Shown: positions 25,328 to 35,510, numbered from the stretch's first letter. The stretch: DNA of 64,000 nucleotides from Bacteroidales bacterium UBA6408 (GCA_002439805.1 DJPQ01000076.1:15756-79755), one strand, 5' to 3'. A program made the numbers and translations. The notes: generated by a model from the sequence alone, not told the origin.

Positions 25328-26455
25328 TTATTTAAACTCCACTTCGAAAGACATTTCAGAACCGTCACGGATAACCTTCACGGAAGTCTTCTCTCCGGGA
25401 TGGAAGCTGTTCACGGCTTCCTGAACCGACGCCGATCCGGAAACCTTAATATTCCCTATCTCCACAAGCACGTCACCCGGTCGGAGGCCAGCGGCATCTG
25501 CCGCGCTGCCTTTCACTATATCGGTTATATATACGCCTTTTACCGACGAAAGTTTCAAATTTCTTGCAATTTCTTCATTCACAGAAGCCATCGAGATTCC
25601 GAGCATCGCGCGGTGAACGGTGCCGTAGCTCATAAGGTCGTCGGTGATACGCTTCACGATGTTGGATGGAACCGCGAAAGAATAACCCGCGTAAGAGCCT
25701 GTCTGAGAAATAATTGCGGTATTGACGCCGACAAGCTGCCCTTCCTTGTTCACGAGCGCTCCGCCACTGTTGCCCGGATTCACGGCCGCGTCCGTCTGGA
25801 TGAAGGACTCAATCTTGAACTCTCCGGAGTAGTTCGGCATCGTACGTCCCTTTGCGCTGACAATTCCGGCCGTAATGGTTGAGCGGAGGTCATACGGGCT
25901 TCCGATTGCTATCACCCACTCGCCGAGGCGGAGTTTGTCCGAATCCGCAAGCGGAACGACGGGAAGACCGTGCTCCTCAATCTTGATGAGGGCGACGTCG
26001 GTCGCGGGGTCGGTCCCCACGAGGGTCGCCGGGTAAGTGTGGTTGTTGTTCAGTGTGACCTCAATCGACTTGGCTCCGGCAATCACATGGTTGTTCGTCA
26101 CGATGTAGCCGTCCTCGCGGACGATGACTCCGGAGCCGCTGCCCTGAACCTCGCGGGAATGAGGGATGCCCTCATATCCGAAGAAGAAGCGGAAAAGCGG
26201 ACCGGCGTTGCTCACGACCTGCTGGGTGGCCGTCACCCGTACATACACGACTGCATCTACGCAGGTCTCGGCGGCGAAAGTGAAGTCCGGCCAGTTGTCA
26301 TTTGAAAGATCCACCGTCCTGAACTTGACGTCCGTTTCAGCCACGGTAGGCTGCTGTACCTGCTCCGACGAATTTCCGCTGCACTTAACGACGACAAAGG
26401 CCGCGGCAGCCCCGCACAGGGCAGACATCACGGCATAGAATATCCCTTTTTTCAT
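25328..26455 (-). CDS. HtrA/DegQ-type periplasmic serine protease
   Basis: A 375-residue Do-like protease with an N-terminal signal anchor (about 5-26) and a catalytic triad: His in TNNHVIAG, Asp in DPATDVALIK and Ser in NPGNSGGALVN. A single PDZ domain (about 290-375) ends the protein; most Bacteroidota Do proteases carry two. It degrades or refolds damaged envelope proteins. ATG 26455 is chosen because it starts the signal sequence. It may be co-transcribed with rpoD. Confidence 0.9.
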   Translation of the reverse strand: MKKGIFYAVMSALCGAAAAFVVVKCSGNSSEQVQQPTVAETDVKFRTVDLSNDNWPDFTFAAETCVDAVVYVRVTATQQVVSNAGPLFRFFFGYEGIPHSREVQGSGSGVIVREDGYIVTNNHVIAGAKSIEVTLNNNHTYPATLVGTDPATDVALIKIEEHGLPVVPLADSDKLRLGEWVIAIGSPYDLRSTITAGIVSAKGRTMPNYSGEFKIESFIQTDAAVNPGNSGGALVNKEGQLVGVNTAIISQTGSYAGYSFAVPSNIVKRITDDLMSYGTVHRAMLGISMASVNEEIARNLKLSSVKGVYITDIVKGSAADAAGLRPGDVLVEIGNIKVSGSASVQEAVNSFHPGEKTSVKVIRDGSEMSFEVEFK

Positions 26456-26600
26456 AAACCTGTTATTTTTTTTTCTCAATGCTTTGTCCCATACCCGGAA
26501 CGCGCGAGACCGTTCTACAAGAATCGTACAAACCGGGCGACATTTTGACGAAAATATTTGATTTTATCGGAAGAAAGCGATGTTTATGAAGTTTTTTGGT

Positions 26601-26608
26601 TATATTTG
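26601..26608 (+). promoter_or_regulatory. -7 element of dnaN
   Basis: TATATTTG fits TAnnTTTG. Transcription start near 26615 gives a ~75-nt leader. A -33 TTTG at the right distance is not clear. Confidence 0.5.
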
Positions 26609-26690
26609 TAGGATATATGTGCCCGCGCCTGCGTTTCCCCGGCATGACGACGGCATATGACGGTAAAACTGATAATTAAATTTTTACGAC

Positions 26691-27812
26691 ATGAATTTCA
26701 TCATATCAAGCTCTGACCTTCAGAAGGCAGTCACGGCCGTCTCAAAGGCCATTCCGGCAAAATCGGCCCTCCCGATCCTCGAAGATTTCCTTTTCGAACT
26801 GAATCAGACGGGGCTGCGAATCACGGCATCCGATTCAGAACTCACCCTGAGGACGGAAGTTGAGCCGGAAAGCATCGTCGAGACAGGACGTATGACGGTT
26901 CCGGCGAAGCACATCATGGACCTGCTAAAGGAACTTCCCGACCAGCCGCTGACACTCAGGACGGTCAGCGACTGCGCGTTCGAGTGCAGCTGGTCAAGCG
27001 GGGCGTCCACGCTCCCCTACAGGCCTGCCGACGACTACCCGCAGATTACGGGAACCGACGAGACCGCAGTAAAGCTGACATTTCCGGCGGCGGAGCTCGT
27101 GGAGGGCATCACAAGCACGATTTACGCCACCGCAGACGACGAAATCCGCCCGGCGATGAACGGCATATTCTTCGACATCGACACGGAATCCACGACGCTC
27201 GTAGCCTCTGACGCGCACAAGCTCATCTGCTACACGGCAAAGGGAGTGCGGGCATCCGAAAAGGCGTCGTTCATCCTCCACAAGAAGCCTGCGGCAATCC
27301 TCAAGACCATCATAGGCAAGGACATCGAGGATGTCGAAATCTCCTTTGACGCGAAGAACGCGGAATTCAAGTTCGGACAGACTGTCGTAATCTGCCGCCT
27401 CATCGTGGGCAAATACCCTAAGTACCGCGAGGTCATCCCGCAGAACAACTCCAATGTGCTCAAGATTGACAGGGTTCAGTTCCTCAACACCATCCGGCGC
27501 GTATCCGTGTGCGCGAACAGGGCATCGAATCACGTGAAGTTCGACATGACCGAGGGCGCGATTGAGGTGTCGGCACAGGACCTCGGGTTCTCGATTGCGG
27601 CGCACGAGAAGATTGCGTGCAGCTACGAGGGGGCGCCTCTCACGATAGGATTCAAGTCACCGTTCATGATTGAGATTCTCTCGAATTTCAGCTGCGGCGA
27701 GATTGAGATGAGGTTTCTCGACGACAAGAGGGCGGCGCTCATCCAGCCGGGAGAGAATGAGCCGGAACGCGAAAAACTTTGTGGCATAATCATGCCAATA
27801 ATGATATCGTAA
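26691..27812 (+). CDS. dnaN: DNA polymerase III sliding clamp (beta subunit)
   Basis: A 373-residue ring-forming processivity clamp with the three-domain beta fold. The start MNFIISSSDLQKAVTAVSKA and the C-terminal end GEIEMRFLDDKRAALIQPG with closing IIMPIMIS are characteristic. It works with the replicative polymerase and repair enzymes. A DEDDh exonuclease gene follows on the same strand after element D. The stop codon abuts that element. Confidence 0.95.
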   Translation: MNFIISSSDLQKAVTAVSKAIPAKSALPILEDFLFELNQTGLRITASDSELTLRTEVEPESIVETGRMTVPAKHIMDLLKELPDQPLTLRTVSDCAFECSWSSGASTLPYRPADDYPQITGTDETAVKLTFPAAELVEGITSTIYATADDEIRPAMNGIFFDIDTESTTLVASDAHKLICYTAKGVRASEKASFILHKKPAAILKTIIGKDIEDVEISFDAKNAEFKFGQTVVICRLIVGKYPKYREVIPQNNSNVLKIDRVQFLNTIRRVSVCANRASNHVKFDMTEGAIEVSAQDLGFSIAAHEKIACSYEGAPLTIGFKSPFMIEILSNFSCGEIEMRFLDDKRAALIQPGENEPEREKLCGIIMPIMIS

Positions 27813-27925
27813 TTCCATAAAACGGCCGTCTGCTTCGTTGGACTTCGATAAATCAAATCCTCACAACCATAAGGTTGCTCCGGTTTGATTTTCTCGTCCG
27901 CCTTGCATCTGACCATTTTATGAAA
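27813..27925 (+). repeat. 3'-end structured element, copy D
   Basis: 113 bp starting right after the dnaN stop. Outer stem CATAAAA/TTTTATG; inner stem GGAC...AAATCAAATC with GGTTTGATTT...GTCC; core CCTCACAACC-ATAA-GGTTGCTCCGG. It separates dnaN from the co-directional exonuclease gene. Confidence 0.85.
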
Positions 27926-27949
27926 TCACGTGACTAAGCACTTATATAT

Positions 27950-28873
27950 ATGAAATTAAATTTGGAGAAGCCGGTGGTCTTCTTTGACATCGAGAGCACC
28001 GGGCTTAATATACCTTCGGACTCGATAATCGAGCTCTGTTTCGTCAAGGTTTTCCCGGACGGGGAAAGGAGGGTCAAGACCTGGAGGGTCTGCCCCTGGG
28101 ACTATGTGAACAACTGCCAGAGACCGATTGACCCGAGTGCTATGGCGGTGCACGGAATCACTGACGAGGAGCTGAAGGATGAGCCGAAGTTCTGGGAAAT
28201 CGCGGATGAGGTCGTGGACTGGCTGAAGGATTCCGAACTCGGAGGATACAACTCGCAGAAGTTCGACCTGCCGATGCTCGCTGAAGAGATTGAGAGGACA
28301 AGGGTTTTCAAGCACAAAGCTCTCGACATAGACCTTCACTCAAAGAAAATGATTGACGCTCAGCTTATTTATTTTGCCTATGAACCGCGCAACCTCAAGG
28401 CCGCACACAGGTTCTACTGCGGCTGCGATTTCGAGAACGCGCACGCCGCGGAGGCGGATGTGCTTGCGACGGTCGAGGTCGTGGAGGCACAGCTTGACAA
28501 GTATTCCACAGCCGATCCGGACAAGGGCTACCCGGTGCTTAAGAATGACCTGAACGCTCTGTCAGGATTCGTCAAGACAAGATACGTCGATTTTGCCGGC
28601 CGTCTGATTCTCAGCGACAAGGGTGAACCTGAGGTGAATTTCGGAAAGTACAAGGGAAAGTCAGCGAAATGGGTCTATGAGAACGACCCGTCCTATTTCA
28701 GCTGGATTGACAGGGGCGATTTCATGCTTGACACGAAGCATCAGTTCGCGAAGCTGAAGGAGCAGTTCGAAGCGGAGAAGCGCGATGCCATGCGCAAGCC
28801 GCTCAGCGAAAGCGAGACTGCGGATGCGGCGGCAGCGCTGAAGGAACGGTTCGGCAGCGGACGGTTATTCTAA
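27950..28873 (+). CDS. DEDDh 3'-5' exonuclease (DnaQ/ExoX-like)
   Basis: A 307-residue exonuclease. The DEDDh residues are in FFDIESTGL (ExoI), GYNSQKFDLPML (ExoII) and NAHAAEADVLATVEV (ExoIII, His and Asp). The C-terminal part (about 225-260) has VNFGKYKGKSAKWVYENDP, which resembles the small domain found at the end of ExoX-like proteins. Its place after dnaN suggests a role as polymerase III proofreading subunit or in repair. The next gene starts 11 bp downstream and may be co-transcribed. Confidence 0.88.
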   Translation: MKLNLEKPVVFFDIESTGLNIPSDSIIELCFVKVFPDGERRVKTWRVCPWDYVNNCQRPIDPSAMAVHGITDEELKDEPKFWEIADEVVDWLKDSELGGYNSQKFDLPMLAEEIERTRVFKHKALDIDLHSKKMIDAQLIYFAYEPRNLKAAHRFYCGCDFENAHAAEADVLATVEVVEAQLDKYSTADPDKGYPVLKNDLNALSGFVKTRYVDFAGRLILSDKGEPEVNFGKYKGKSAKWVYENDPSYFSWIDRGDFMLDTKHQFAKLKEQFEAEKRDAMRKPLSESETADAAAALKERFGSGRLF

Positions 28874-28884
28874 AAACTGGAAAT

Positions 28885-29526
28885 ATGAATATCGTTGTGA
28901 AACATCTGGACGGAACCTGCACTTGCAGGCCGGACACGACATGGGAGCGCGAGAACAAGGACATATATGCGATCCCGGCAGTGAGAGCCTACAAATACAC
29001 TCCAGTTCTCTTTGTCCGCGTGAGCAAGGCCGGCAAATGCGTCGGCTACAAGTTCGCCTCACGCTACTATGACGGCTTTAATTTCGGAGTGCTGCTCTAC
29101 GGCGGTCTTCCGTCCGGAACCGCCGCAGATGATTCTGCCGTTGATGACTCCGCCGCAGAAAGCACATCGGGAACCGGCACGGCAAAAGCCGACTGGCTGC
29201 ACTGGTCGTCATGCCTCGACCACAGTTCAATACTCCCCTTCCCGCTCTACAATCCTGTGGTGCTTGAAAATGATGAAAAAGAATTCACTCTGAAAAAAAA
29301 CGGAACAGTGCTGTTCAGCACAGAGGAAGGAAGCGCCGAAATGATAGAGAATGCAATCGCCGAAGCCTCGGAGCTTGTCTCGCTGCGAATCGGTGATATC
29401 ATCGCCATCGAACTCCAAGAGCCGCTTCCGCTGGCTGAAAGGCCGTCCGGCAACACAGGACAGGACTGCCTTCTGGTCGGGAACTTCCTCGAAACGGAAA
29501 CTTTCCGCCACCAGATTATCTTCTGA
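28885..29526 (+). CDS. Protein of unknown function, weakly FAH-like
   Basis: A 213-residue soluble protein. The C-terminal half (about 150-213) has LRIGDIIAIELQEPLPLAER and LLVGNFLETETFRHQIIF, which faintly resembles the end of the fumarylacetoacetate-hydrolase fold. The middle (about 80-105) is a low-complexity Asp/Ser/Thr stretch. The metal-binding residues of FAH enzymes are not apparent. It starts 11 bp after the exonuclease gene and converges with ssrA, so it is probably the last gene of the dnaN-side transcript. Function unknown. Confidence 0.7.
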   Translation: MNIVVKHLDGTCTCRPDTTWERENKDIYAIPAVRAYKYTPVLFVRVSKAGKCVGYKFASRYYDGFNFGVLLYGGLPSGTAADDSAVDDSAAESTSGTGTAKADWLHWSSCLDHSSILPFPLYNPVVLENDEKEFTLKKNGTVLFSTEEGSAEMIENAIAEASELVSLRIGDIIAIELQEPLPLAERPSGNTGQDCLLVGNFLETETFRHQIIF

Positions 29527-29530
29527 TTTG

Positions 29531-29931
29531 TGGAGATGGGCGGACTCGAACCGCCGTCCAAACACCGCACCGGGTGGCTTTCTACACGCTTATCCGTCCT
29601 TTGTTTTTCGACCGCTGCCTGCCGGAAGGCTGGCTAACAGCGGCTTATCGGCTTAGGCTTGGCGACACTCAGCCGAGTCGGTGTCGGGCAGGCCGTTTGG
29701 AATGATACCCCATGAGACAGGACAGAACAGCCGGAAAAGCCTGTCGGGATACTCGTCCCCGGAGCAGCCTTGGCCCCGGAGATTAAGCCGTTCTACTTGG
29801 TAGGACTAGGCAGCGAGTGCATAAGAGTTGTTGCCAACTAATTGTTCGGAAGCTGAGATTAACGGGCAAACCTCCGACGCCCGGCGTGCTTACCGTCCAA
29901 TGTCAGATGCTGTCAAAACCAAAACATCCCC
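29531..29931 (-). ncRNA. ssrA: tmRNA
   Basis: A 401-nt transfer-messenger RNA that rescues stalled ribosomes. The 5' end GGGGATG pairs with the 3' end CATCTCC. The tRNA-like T arm GGCGG-TTCGAGT-CCGCC is near the 3' end, and CCA is not encoded. The resume codon GGC at 29835 begins a tag reading GNNSYALAA, stop TAG at 29806-29808. The YALAA ending is the usual degradation signal. Pseudoknot-like dyads fill the middle. Confidence 0.95.
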
Positions 29932-29946
29932 ATTGCGATAAGACCG

Positions 29947-29978
29947 CAAATATATATCGGTTTTATATAAAAACCAAA
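29947..29978 (-). promoter_or_regulatory. Promoter of ssrA
   Basis: On the minus strand TATATTTG (29954-29947) is preceded by TTTG (29978-29975) at 20 bp. The tmRNA 5' end follows 15 nt after the -7 box. Confidence 0.85.
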
Positions 29979-30032
29979 TTTTTCTGAAAAAAAATCGACA
30001 CAAAACAATCCCCCAGACGGTGTCGTCTTTCT

Positions 30033-31280
30033 CTATCGGCCGCGCTTCTGTGCCTTGACAAATGCCGGGACCGCAGCCTTCCTTGAAACGCCCTTCTTCG
30101 CAAACGACGGACAGATAGCCCTACTCAGACGGCCTTTAGCATATGAAGACTGCACGGAAGCGGACTCAGTTGCCGGTTGAGTACCATCTACATACTCAAG
30201 TTTTGCCGTGAACTTGCCGCTGACAGTGGCATTCATATCAGAATCCTCAAAAGTGAGGTCAACCGTATAGTTATCTCCGTCGCGAGAAACCTTTGCGGAA
30301 CCGCTTGTCGCGGCATAATACTCTGCCTCAGTTTCGCCAAAGAACCACGTGCCAATGCAATAACTCTCATCATTAAGATATCCACATAGCATACTGAACG
30401 GAAGGAGTTTTCCGTCCGAAATGTCTAAATACTCGTAAGTTCCGTCCGGTACAGCCGTAGTCGCTGATCCCGATGTTATAAGCTCAAGAGCGAGGAAACT
30501 GGCATCATCATCCGTCAAATCAAGAGGTCCGTTGCCAATGTAGAACACCCAATCCGCGTAATCCGCCTGGTCAGCACCAAAAGCCTGCCCAAAATAATAA
30601 GCATAGCCCTGATTGAGAGCATCAAGGGAAATCATAACTTCTTCCGTCGGGGTGTCACCACCGTCATCGTCACCGTCATTGTCCGAAATGTCATAAAATG
30701 CAAGCTGACCGCCGTAATTGAAGACAAATGTCCCGGCAGAGGTCTCGAACGTCCCGACAATGTCATAGGAGGAACCGCTTGTCTTGACGGAAATTGAGCC
30801 GCCGGTTACAGGATAATAGACACCTTTGACCTTTGAGCTCGCGCGATAATAGACATAAGACGAGGATATGTTTCCATCCTCGTCTGTATCACCAAGATAG
30901 AAGCAATAGTCTTCCGGCATATTTTTTTTATATGAGTAATATTCCCCCTGAAGAATACGCATAGGATTTCCTCCGTTAGCAGGAGTGTTCATGTCAACTA
31001 GGACAGCGGCTCCGACGCCAGTATATCCGCTCTCAACCATCTCAACCCCTTCCGGCTGGAGAGAAAGGAGATACATATCATAATCCAAGGCATTACCGTT
31101 ACCGTCCGCACCTACGCCGCAGAAATAGCCTACGGCCTCGGCGGCCTCAAATGTCAGCTCCGCCCCGTCTCCGCCGTCCTGATTGGAATTGTCGCCATTC
31201 TGAGGCGTCCTCTCCTTATCGCAGGAGATAAGCCCGCCCAATGCGGCAGCAGCCGCAAAAATCATCAAACATCTTTTCAT
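30033..31280 (-). CDS. Hypothetical lipoprotein with two repeated domains
   Basis: A 415-residue protein with a lipoprotein signal (lipobox LISC, Cys20), then a Asp/Gly/Asn-rich linker. Two similar beta-rich domains follow, about 43-195 and 220-370: each has an aromatic-Gly start (GYFCG; AYYFG) and a late GSxxVxxxGxxY...F pattern closing in (A/E)-(F/Y)-D or EYVDG. The final ~40 residues are unusually basic and Ala/Lys-rich (AKKGVSRKAAVPAFVKAQKRGR read in part). No enzyme motif. Family not recognised; a surface or adhesion role is only a guess. Confidence 0.8.
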   Translation of the reverse strand: MKRCLMIFAAAAALGGLISCDKERTPQNGDNSNQDGGDGAELTFEAAEAVGYFCGVGADGNGNALDYDMYLLSLQPEGVEMVESGYTGVGAAVLVDMNTPANGGNPMRILQGEYYSYKKNMPEDYCFYLGDTDEDGNISSSYVYYRASSKVKGVYYPVTGGSISVKTSGSSYDIVGTFETSAGTFVFNYGGQLAFYDISDNDGDDDGGDTPTEEVMISLDALNQGYAYYFGQAFGADQADYADWVFYIGNGPLDLTDDDASFLALELITSGSATTAVPDGTYEYLDISDGKLLPFSMLCGYLNDESYCIGTWFFGETEAEYYAATSGSAKVSRDGDNYTVDLTFEDSDMNATVSGKFTAKLEYVDGTQPATESASVQSSYAKGRLSRAICPSFAKKGVSRKAAVPAFVKAQKRGR

Positions 31281-31381
31281 TTTATACCGTTTTGTGTTTT
31301 ATTGTCATCCATAAGAAGCCACTCATACCAGATGTTTCAGCCCGGAACAATGACGAACCGGACACATCCGGAATTGGACAC

Positions 31382-31420
31382 GAAAAAAGCGGAAGCGTTT
31401 AATGCACACTTCCGTTTTTT
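31382..31420. terminator. Bidirectional terminator
   Basis: CGGAAG (31390-31395) pairs with CTTCCG (31409-31414), with T6 to the right and A6 just to the left. It ends the bactofilin transcript on the minus strand. Confidence 0.75.
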
Positions 31421-31449
31421 ACAAAAGCCGAAGAATAATTCTACGCTGC

Positions 31450-31836
31450 CTACAGCTTCGCGGTCTTAGGGTCCGAAGCCGCAGGCTGCTTGCGGAGCAT
31501 CTTGCAGGTCCCGTCAAACGACGCCCCAAGCTCTACCGCAATCTTGGCGACCTCAAGGTCGCCCTTCACCTCGCAGGCGGACTTGAGCGACAGGATGTCA
31601 CGCACTGTGAGGCTGCCCTCAACCTTGCCGAACACATCGGCGTTCTCGCAGAGCACCTCGCCCTTCACGAACGCCCCCTCGCCGACCACGACACGTCCCG
31701 TGGTTGAAATCTTTCCGTCAAAAGTGCCGTCAATCCTGATGTCCGACCTCGACTCTATCTCGCCCTTGAAAACGGTCCCCGCCGAAATCCGGCTCACCGC
31801 ATTTATATTGCCCGCAGGCTGTTCCTTAGCTGCCAT
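31450..31836 (-). CDS. Bactofilin
   Basis: A 128-residue cytoskeletal bactofilin. The start at 31836 (MAAKEQPAGN) is chosen; the longer frame would read through structured element G. The beta-helix core runs from about residue 15 to 110, with hydrophobic repeats such as SRSDIRIDGTFDGKI, VVVGEGAFVKGEV and ENADVFGKVEGSLTV. It polymerises without nucleotide into filaments that position cell-wall or envelope proteins. It lies downstream of secA on the same strand, separated by element G. Confidence 0.9.
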   Translation of the reverse strand: MAAKEQPAGNINAVSRISAGTVFKGEIESRSDIRIDGTFDGKISTTGRVVVGEGAFVKGEVLCENADVFGKVEGSLTVRDILSLKSACEVKGDLEVAKIAVELGASFDGTCKMLRKQPAASDPKTAKL

Positions 31837-31865
31837 TGTTTCGATTTTTAGAATATTCGATAATA

Positions 31866-31983
31866 GGAATTGAATAAAAAGGATGATTGCAAGGCTTGCG
31901 AGGAGTTCAAACCGCAGCAACCTGATGGTTGTGAGGATTTGGACGACGAGCGTAACGCAGCAAGCGCCTTTTTATTCAGTTCC
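31866..31983 (-). repeat. 3'-end structured element, copy G
   Basis: 118 bp in minus orientation, starting 4 nt after the secA stop. The outer stem GGAACTGAATAAAAAGG pairs with its partner with one mismatch; the core CCTCACAACC-ATCA-GGTTGCTGCGG is intact. It sits between secA and bactofilin. Confidence 0.9.
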
Positions 31984-31987
31984 GTCG

Positions 31988-34900
31988 TCACGCCTCTTTA
32001 CCGTGACAGTTCTTATATTTCTTTCCGGAGCCGCAAGGACAAGGGTCATTGCGTCCGACCGTCTTCTCCACCCTCATAGGCATCTTGCCGCGAGGCTGTC
32101 CGCCGTTGGTGACAAGGTCGCTGCGGCTGGTCGTCATCCTGCTCATGTTCACCTTCGGAGCCTCGGCCGCAGGTCGCGGAGCCTCCTCGCGGAGGGCGAT
32201 GCCGGCACGGAGGAGGAACGAGAGCGCATCATGGTTGAGCGACTCAAGCATCGAGCTGAAGAGGTTGAAACTCTCGAACTTATAGACGAGAAGCGGATCT
32301 TTCTGCTCGTAGGACGCATTCTGCACGGACTGCTTGAGGTCGTCCATGTCGCGGAGATGATCTTTCCAGTGACGGTCAATCTCGAAGAGCACGATTGTCT
32401 TGGAGAGCGCCTTCCCGATTTCCTTGCCCTGATTCTCATATGCACGCTGAAGATTTACCGAAAGGTTAAGCATACGCCGCCCGTCGGTAATAGGAATCGC
32501 AATGTTCACATAGCGGTTGCCCTGGGTTTCATAGACCTGCCTGATGATAGGCATAGCCTTCTGAATCATGGCGTCAATACGGCGGTTGTACGCCGCCTTC
32601 ATGTTCTCGAAGAGCCTGTCGGCGAGCGTCGATGCATTCGCCTTGTTGTAGAACTCCTCGTCAAAGTCGAGGTCAAGCGAAAGCGTTCCCATAACATGCT
32701 CCACAAATGAGTCATAAGTCATGTTCTCCGCCTTCTCCGCGAGGATTTCCGCAGTGTCCTGCATCATGTTCATGACGTCAATCTCGATTCTCTCTCCGGA
32801 AAGCGCATTGCGGCGCTTGCTGTAAATCACCTCACGCTGCGAGTTCATCACGTCGTCATATTCCAGCGTCCTCTTACGGATTCCGAAGTTGTTCTCCTCG
32901 ACCTTCTTCTGAGCCTTCTCGATTGAGTTTGAAAGCATCGTGGACTCAAGCGCCTCATCGTCGGCCATTCCGAGATTATCGACAACCTTCGCGATTCGCT
33001 CCGAACCGAAAAGACGCATCAGCTTGTCTTCAAGGGATATGAAGAATACGGATGAGCCAGGGTCACCCTGACGTCCGGCACGTCCGCGCAGCTGTCTGTC
33101 GACGCGGCGGCTGTCGTGACGCTCCGTTCCGATGATGGCAAGACCGCCGGCCTCGCGAACCTCCGGAGAAAGCTTGATGTCCGTACCTCGACCGGCCATA
33201 TTGGTGGCAATGGTGACCGTGCTTGACTGCCCTGCCTGAGCCACAATCTCAGCCTCACGAGCATGCTGCTTGGCGTTGAGGACCTGCGCCTTGATGCCCC
33301 TGCGCAGGAACATCCTGCTCAGAAGCTCGGATGTATCAACATCCGTCGTGCCGACAAGCACCGGACGTCCCTGCGCCCTGAGTTCGAGAACCTTCTCTAT
33401 CACGGCATTGTATTTCGCCTGTTTTGTCTTGAAAATCAGATCGTTATAGTCGATGCGGGCAATCGGCTTGTTGGTAGGGATGACGACCACGTCGAGCTTG
33501 TAGATGCTCCAGAACTCGCCCGCCTCAGTCTCCGCCGTACCGGTCATTCCGGCAAGCTTGTGATACATACGGAAATAGTTCTGAAGGGTAATCGTCGCGA
33601 AAGTCTGCGTGGCGGCCTCGACCTTCACGTTCTCCTTCGCCTCCACAGCCTGATGAAGCCCGTCGCTCCAGCGACGTCCCTCCATGATACGGCCGGTCTG
33701 CTCATCGACAATCTTGATTTTTCCGTCTTCCGAGATGATGTAATCGACGTTCAGTTCGAACATCGTGTAGGCCTTCAGAAGCTGGATGACGGTGTGGACG
33801 CGCTCGCTCTTGAGCGCGAAGTCCGCCATAAGCTCATCCTTCTTCTGACGCTTCTCTACAGGGTCAGTCACGGTCTTTTCCATCTCTGCTATTGCCGAGC
33901 CGACATCAGGAAGCACGAAAAAGTTGTCATCGTTCACGGACTGCGCGAGCAGGTCGCGCCCCTTGTCGGTCATATCCACGGTGTTCTGCTTCTCGTTGAT
34001 GACGAAATACAGCGGGTCCGTGATGTACGGCATCTCCTTCTCATTGTCCTGAATATAGTAGTTCTCGACCTTCTGGAGGAGCTGCTTCATGCCCGGCTCG
34101 CTGAGGAACTTGATTAGCGGCCTGTATTTAGGATAGCCCTTGTATGCACGGAACAGGAGAACGCCCCCTTCCTTCTCGTTGCCTTCGGATATGAGTTTCT
34201 TCGCCTCGTTGAGAATGCTCGTGACGAGTGCCTTCTGCTTGTTGTAGAGGTTCTCGACATATGGCTTGTACTGCGCGAACTGCTGGTCGTCGCCCCTCTC
34301 CACAGGACCGGAGATGATGAGCGGGGTCCTCGCGTCGTCGATGAGCACGGAATCGACCTCATCGACAATGGCGAACTGGTGCTTTCTCTGCACTAGATCC
34401 TTCTGACTGAACGCCATGTTGTCACGGAGGTAGTCGAAACCGAACTCGTTGTTGGTTCCGAAGGTGATGTCGCAGGCGTATGCCCGCCGGCGGGCATCGG
34501 AATTAGGTTCATGCTTGTCGATGCAATCGACGCTGAGTCCGTGGAACATATACAGAGGCCCCATCCACTCGGAGTCACGCTTCGAGAGGTAGTCGTTGAC
34601 CGTGACCATGTGGACGCCCTTGCCGGAAAGCGCGTTCAGGAACACAGGCAGCGTGGCAACGAGGGTCTTTCCCTCACCGGTGGCCATCTCGGCAATCTTG
34701 CCCTGATGCAGGACGATGCCGCCGATGAGCTGCACGTCATAGTGAATCATGTCCCAGGTAATCCTGTTTCCGCCGGCCGTCCAGCTGTTGAACCACACGG
34801 CCTTGTCCGGTTCGCCGTCCTTGCCCGGGCGTATCTCCACAAAATCGTGCGAGGCCGCCATCTTACGGTCGAAGTCGTTGGCCGTGACCTCCACCTCGGA

Positions 34901-35275
34901 ATTCTGCGCAAACCTCCGCGCCGTTGACTTCATTATTGCGAAAGCCTGCGGAAGAATCTCATTCAGAGCCGTCTCTATCTCCTCATCGACTTTCTTCACG
35001 AGTTTGTCCGACTCTGTCGCGAGAGCCTCCTTCTCCCCGATGGAGAGGTCTCCGTCGAGCTGCGTCCTGATTTCCGCGATTCTCTTCTCGTCGTCGGCGA
35101 TACGCGAAGCCACGAATGCCCTGAGTTCATCCGTCTTCGCCCTGAGTTCGTCGTTCGAGAGCCTGTCAATGTCTTCGTACGCCGCAAGAACCTTGTCGAG
35201 AAGAGGCTTTATCGCCTTCATGTCCCGCTCGGCCTTGGTTCCGAAGAGTTTTTTGAAAATGTCAGCTAATCCCAT
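31988..35275 (-). CDS. secA: Preprotein translocase ATPase SecA
   Basis: A 1095-residue motor of the Sec pathway. Walker A is in [15 protein letters not shown], Walker B in the [15 protein letters not shown] stretch, the second nucleotide-binding fold contains [12 protein letters not shown] and [12 protein letters not shown], and the C-terminal zinc-binding tail is [13 protein letters not shown]. It is longer than the E. coli protein (901) by insertions, as is usual in Bacteroidota. A -7 element on the minus strand at 35375-35382 gives a leader of about 90 nt. Confidence 0.96.
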   Translation of the reverse strand: MGLADIFKKLFGTKAERDMKAIKPLLDKVLAAYEDIDRLSNDELRAKTDELRAFVASRIADDEKRIAEIRTQLDGDLSIGEKEALATESDKLVKKVDEEIETALNEILPQAFAIMKSTARRFAQNSEVEVTANDFDRKMAASHDFVEIRPGKDGEPDKAVWFNSWTAGGNRITWDMIHYDVQLIGGIVLHQGKIAEMATGEGKTLVATLPVFLNALSGKGVHMVTVNDYLSKRDSEWMGPLYMFHGLSVDCIDKHEPNSDARRRAYACDITFGTNNEFGFDYLRDNMAFSQKDLVQRKHQFAIVDEVDSVLIDDARTPLIISGPVERGDDQQFAQYKPYVENLYNKQKALVTSILNEAKKLISEGNEKEGGVLLFRAYKGYPKYRPLIKFLSEPGMKQLLQKVENYYIQDNEKEMPYITDPLYFVINEKQNTVDMTDKGRDLLAQSVNDDNFFVLPDVGSAIAEMEKTVTDPVEKRQKKDELMADFALKSERVHTVIQLLKAYTMFELNVDYIISEDGKIKIVDEQTGRIMEGRRWSDGLHQAVEAKENVKVEAATQTFATITLQNYFRMYHKLAGMTGTAETEAGEFWSIYKLDVVVIPTNKPIARIDYNDLIFKTKQAKYNAVIEKVLELRAQGRPVLVGTTDVDTSELLSRMFLRRGIKAQVLNAKQHAREAEIVAQAGQSSTVTIATNMAGRGTDIKLSPEVREAGGLAIIGTERHDSRRVDRQLRGRAGRQGDPGSSVFFISLEDKLMRLFGSERIAKVVDNLGMADDEALESTMLSNSIEKAQKKVEENNFGIRKRTLEYDDVMNSQREVIYSKRRNALSGERIEIDVMNMMQDTAEILAEKAENMTYDSFVEHVMGTLSLDLDFDEEFYNKANASTLADRLFENMKAAYNRRIDAMIQKAMPIIRQVYETQGNRYVNIAIPITDGRRMLNLSVNLQRAYENQGKEIGKALSKTIVLFEIDRHWKDHLRDMDDLKQSVQNASYEQKDPLLVYKFESFNLFSSMLESLNHDALSFLLRAGIALREEAPRPAAEAPKVNMSRMTTSRSDLVTNGGQPRGKMPMRVEKTVGRNDPCPCGSGKKYKNCHGKEA

Positions 35276-35374
35276 TATCTTGAATTTTTATTTTTCTGTT
35301 TAGTGATGCACCCCGCACGCGGGCGCGTCGCGCAGTGCGCAAGCACCGTGCCTAAGAAACCTTCAAAAATCCTG

Positions 35375-35382
35375 CAAATATA
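35375..35382 (-). promoter_or_regulatory. -7 element of secA
   Basis: On the minus strand TATATTTG at 35382-35375, followed by C, matches TAnnTTTG. No clear -33 box. Confidence 0.5.
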
Positions 35383-35434
35383 ACAAATCAGGAGAACATT
35401 TGAAATAGGAATTCGATTTCCCACACATCGTCCT

Positions 35435-35483
35435 GTCATTGCGAACGTCATCCTGTCATTTCGAACGAAGTGAGAAATCTTTG
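35435..35483 (+). repeat. Dispersed short repeat (type 2), partial and full copy
   Basis: GTCATTGCGAACGTCATCCT at 35435-35454 runs into the full unit at 35455-35483, which begins GTCATTTCGAACGAAGTGAG. The same partial-plus-full layout is seen at 9026-9078. Confidence 0.75.
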
Positions 35484-35510
35484 TAACTGAGTAATGAGCC
35501 GCGATCCGCT

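Noticed and set aside
31837..31920. N-terminal hydrophobic extension of bactofilin
   Set aside because: It would translate part of structured element G; the family start MAAKEQ at 31836 is a better fit.
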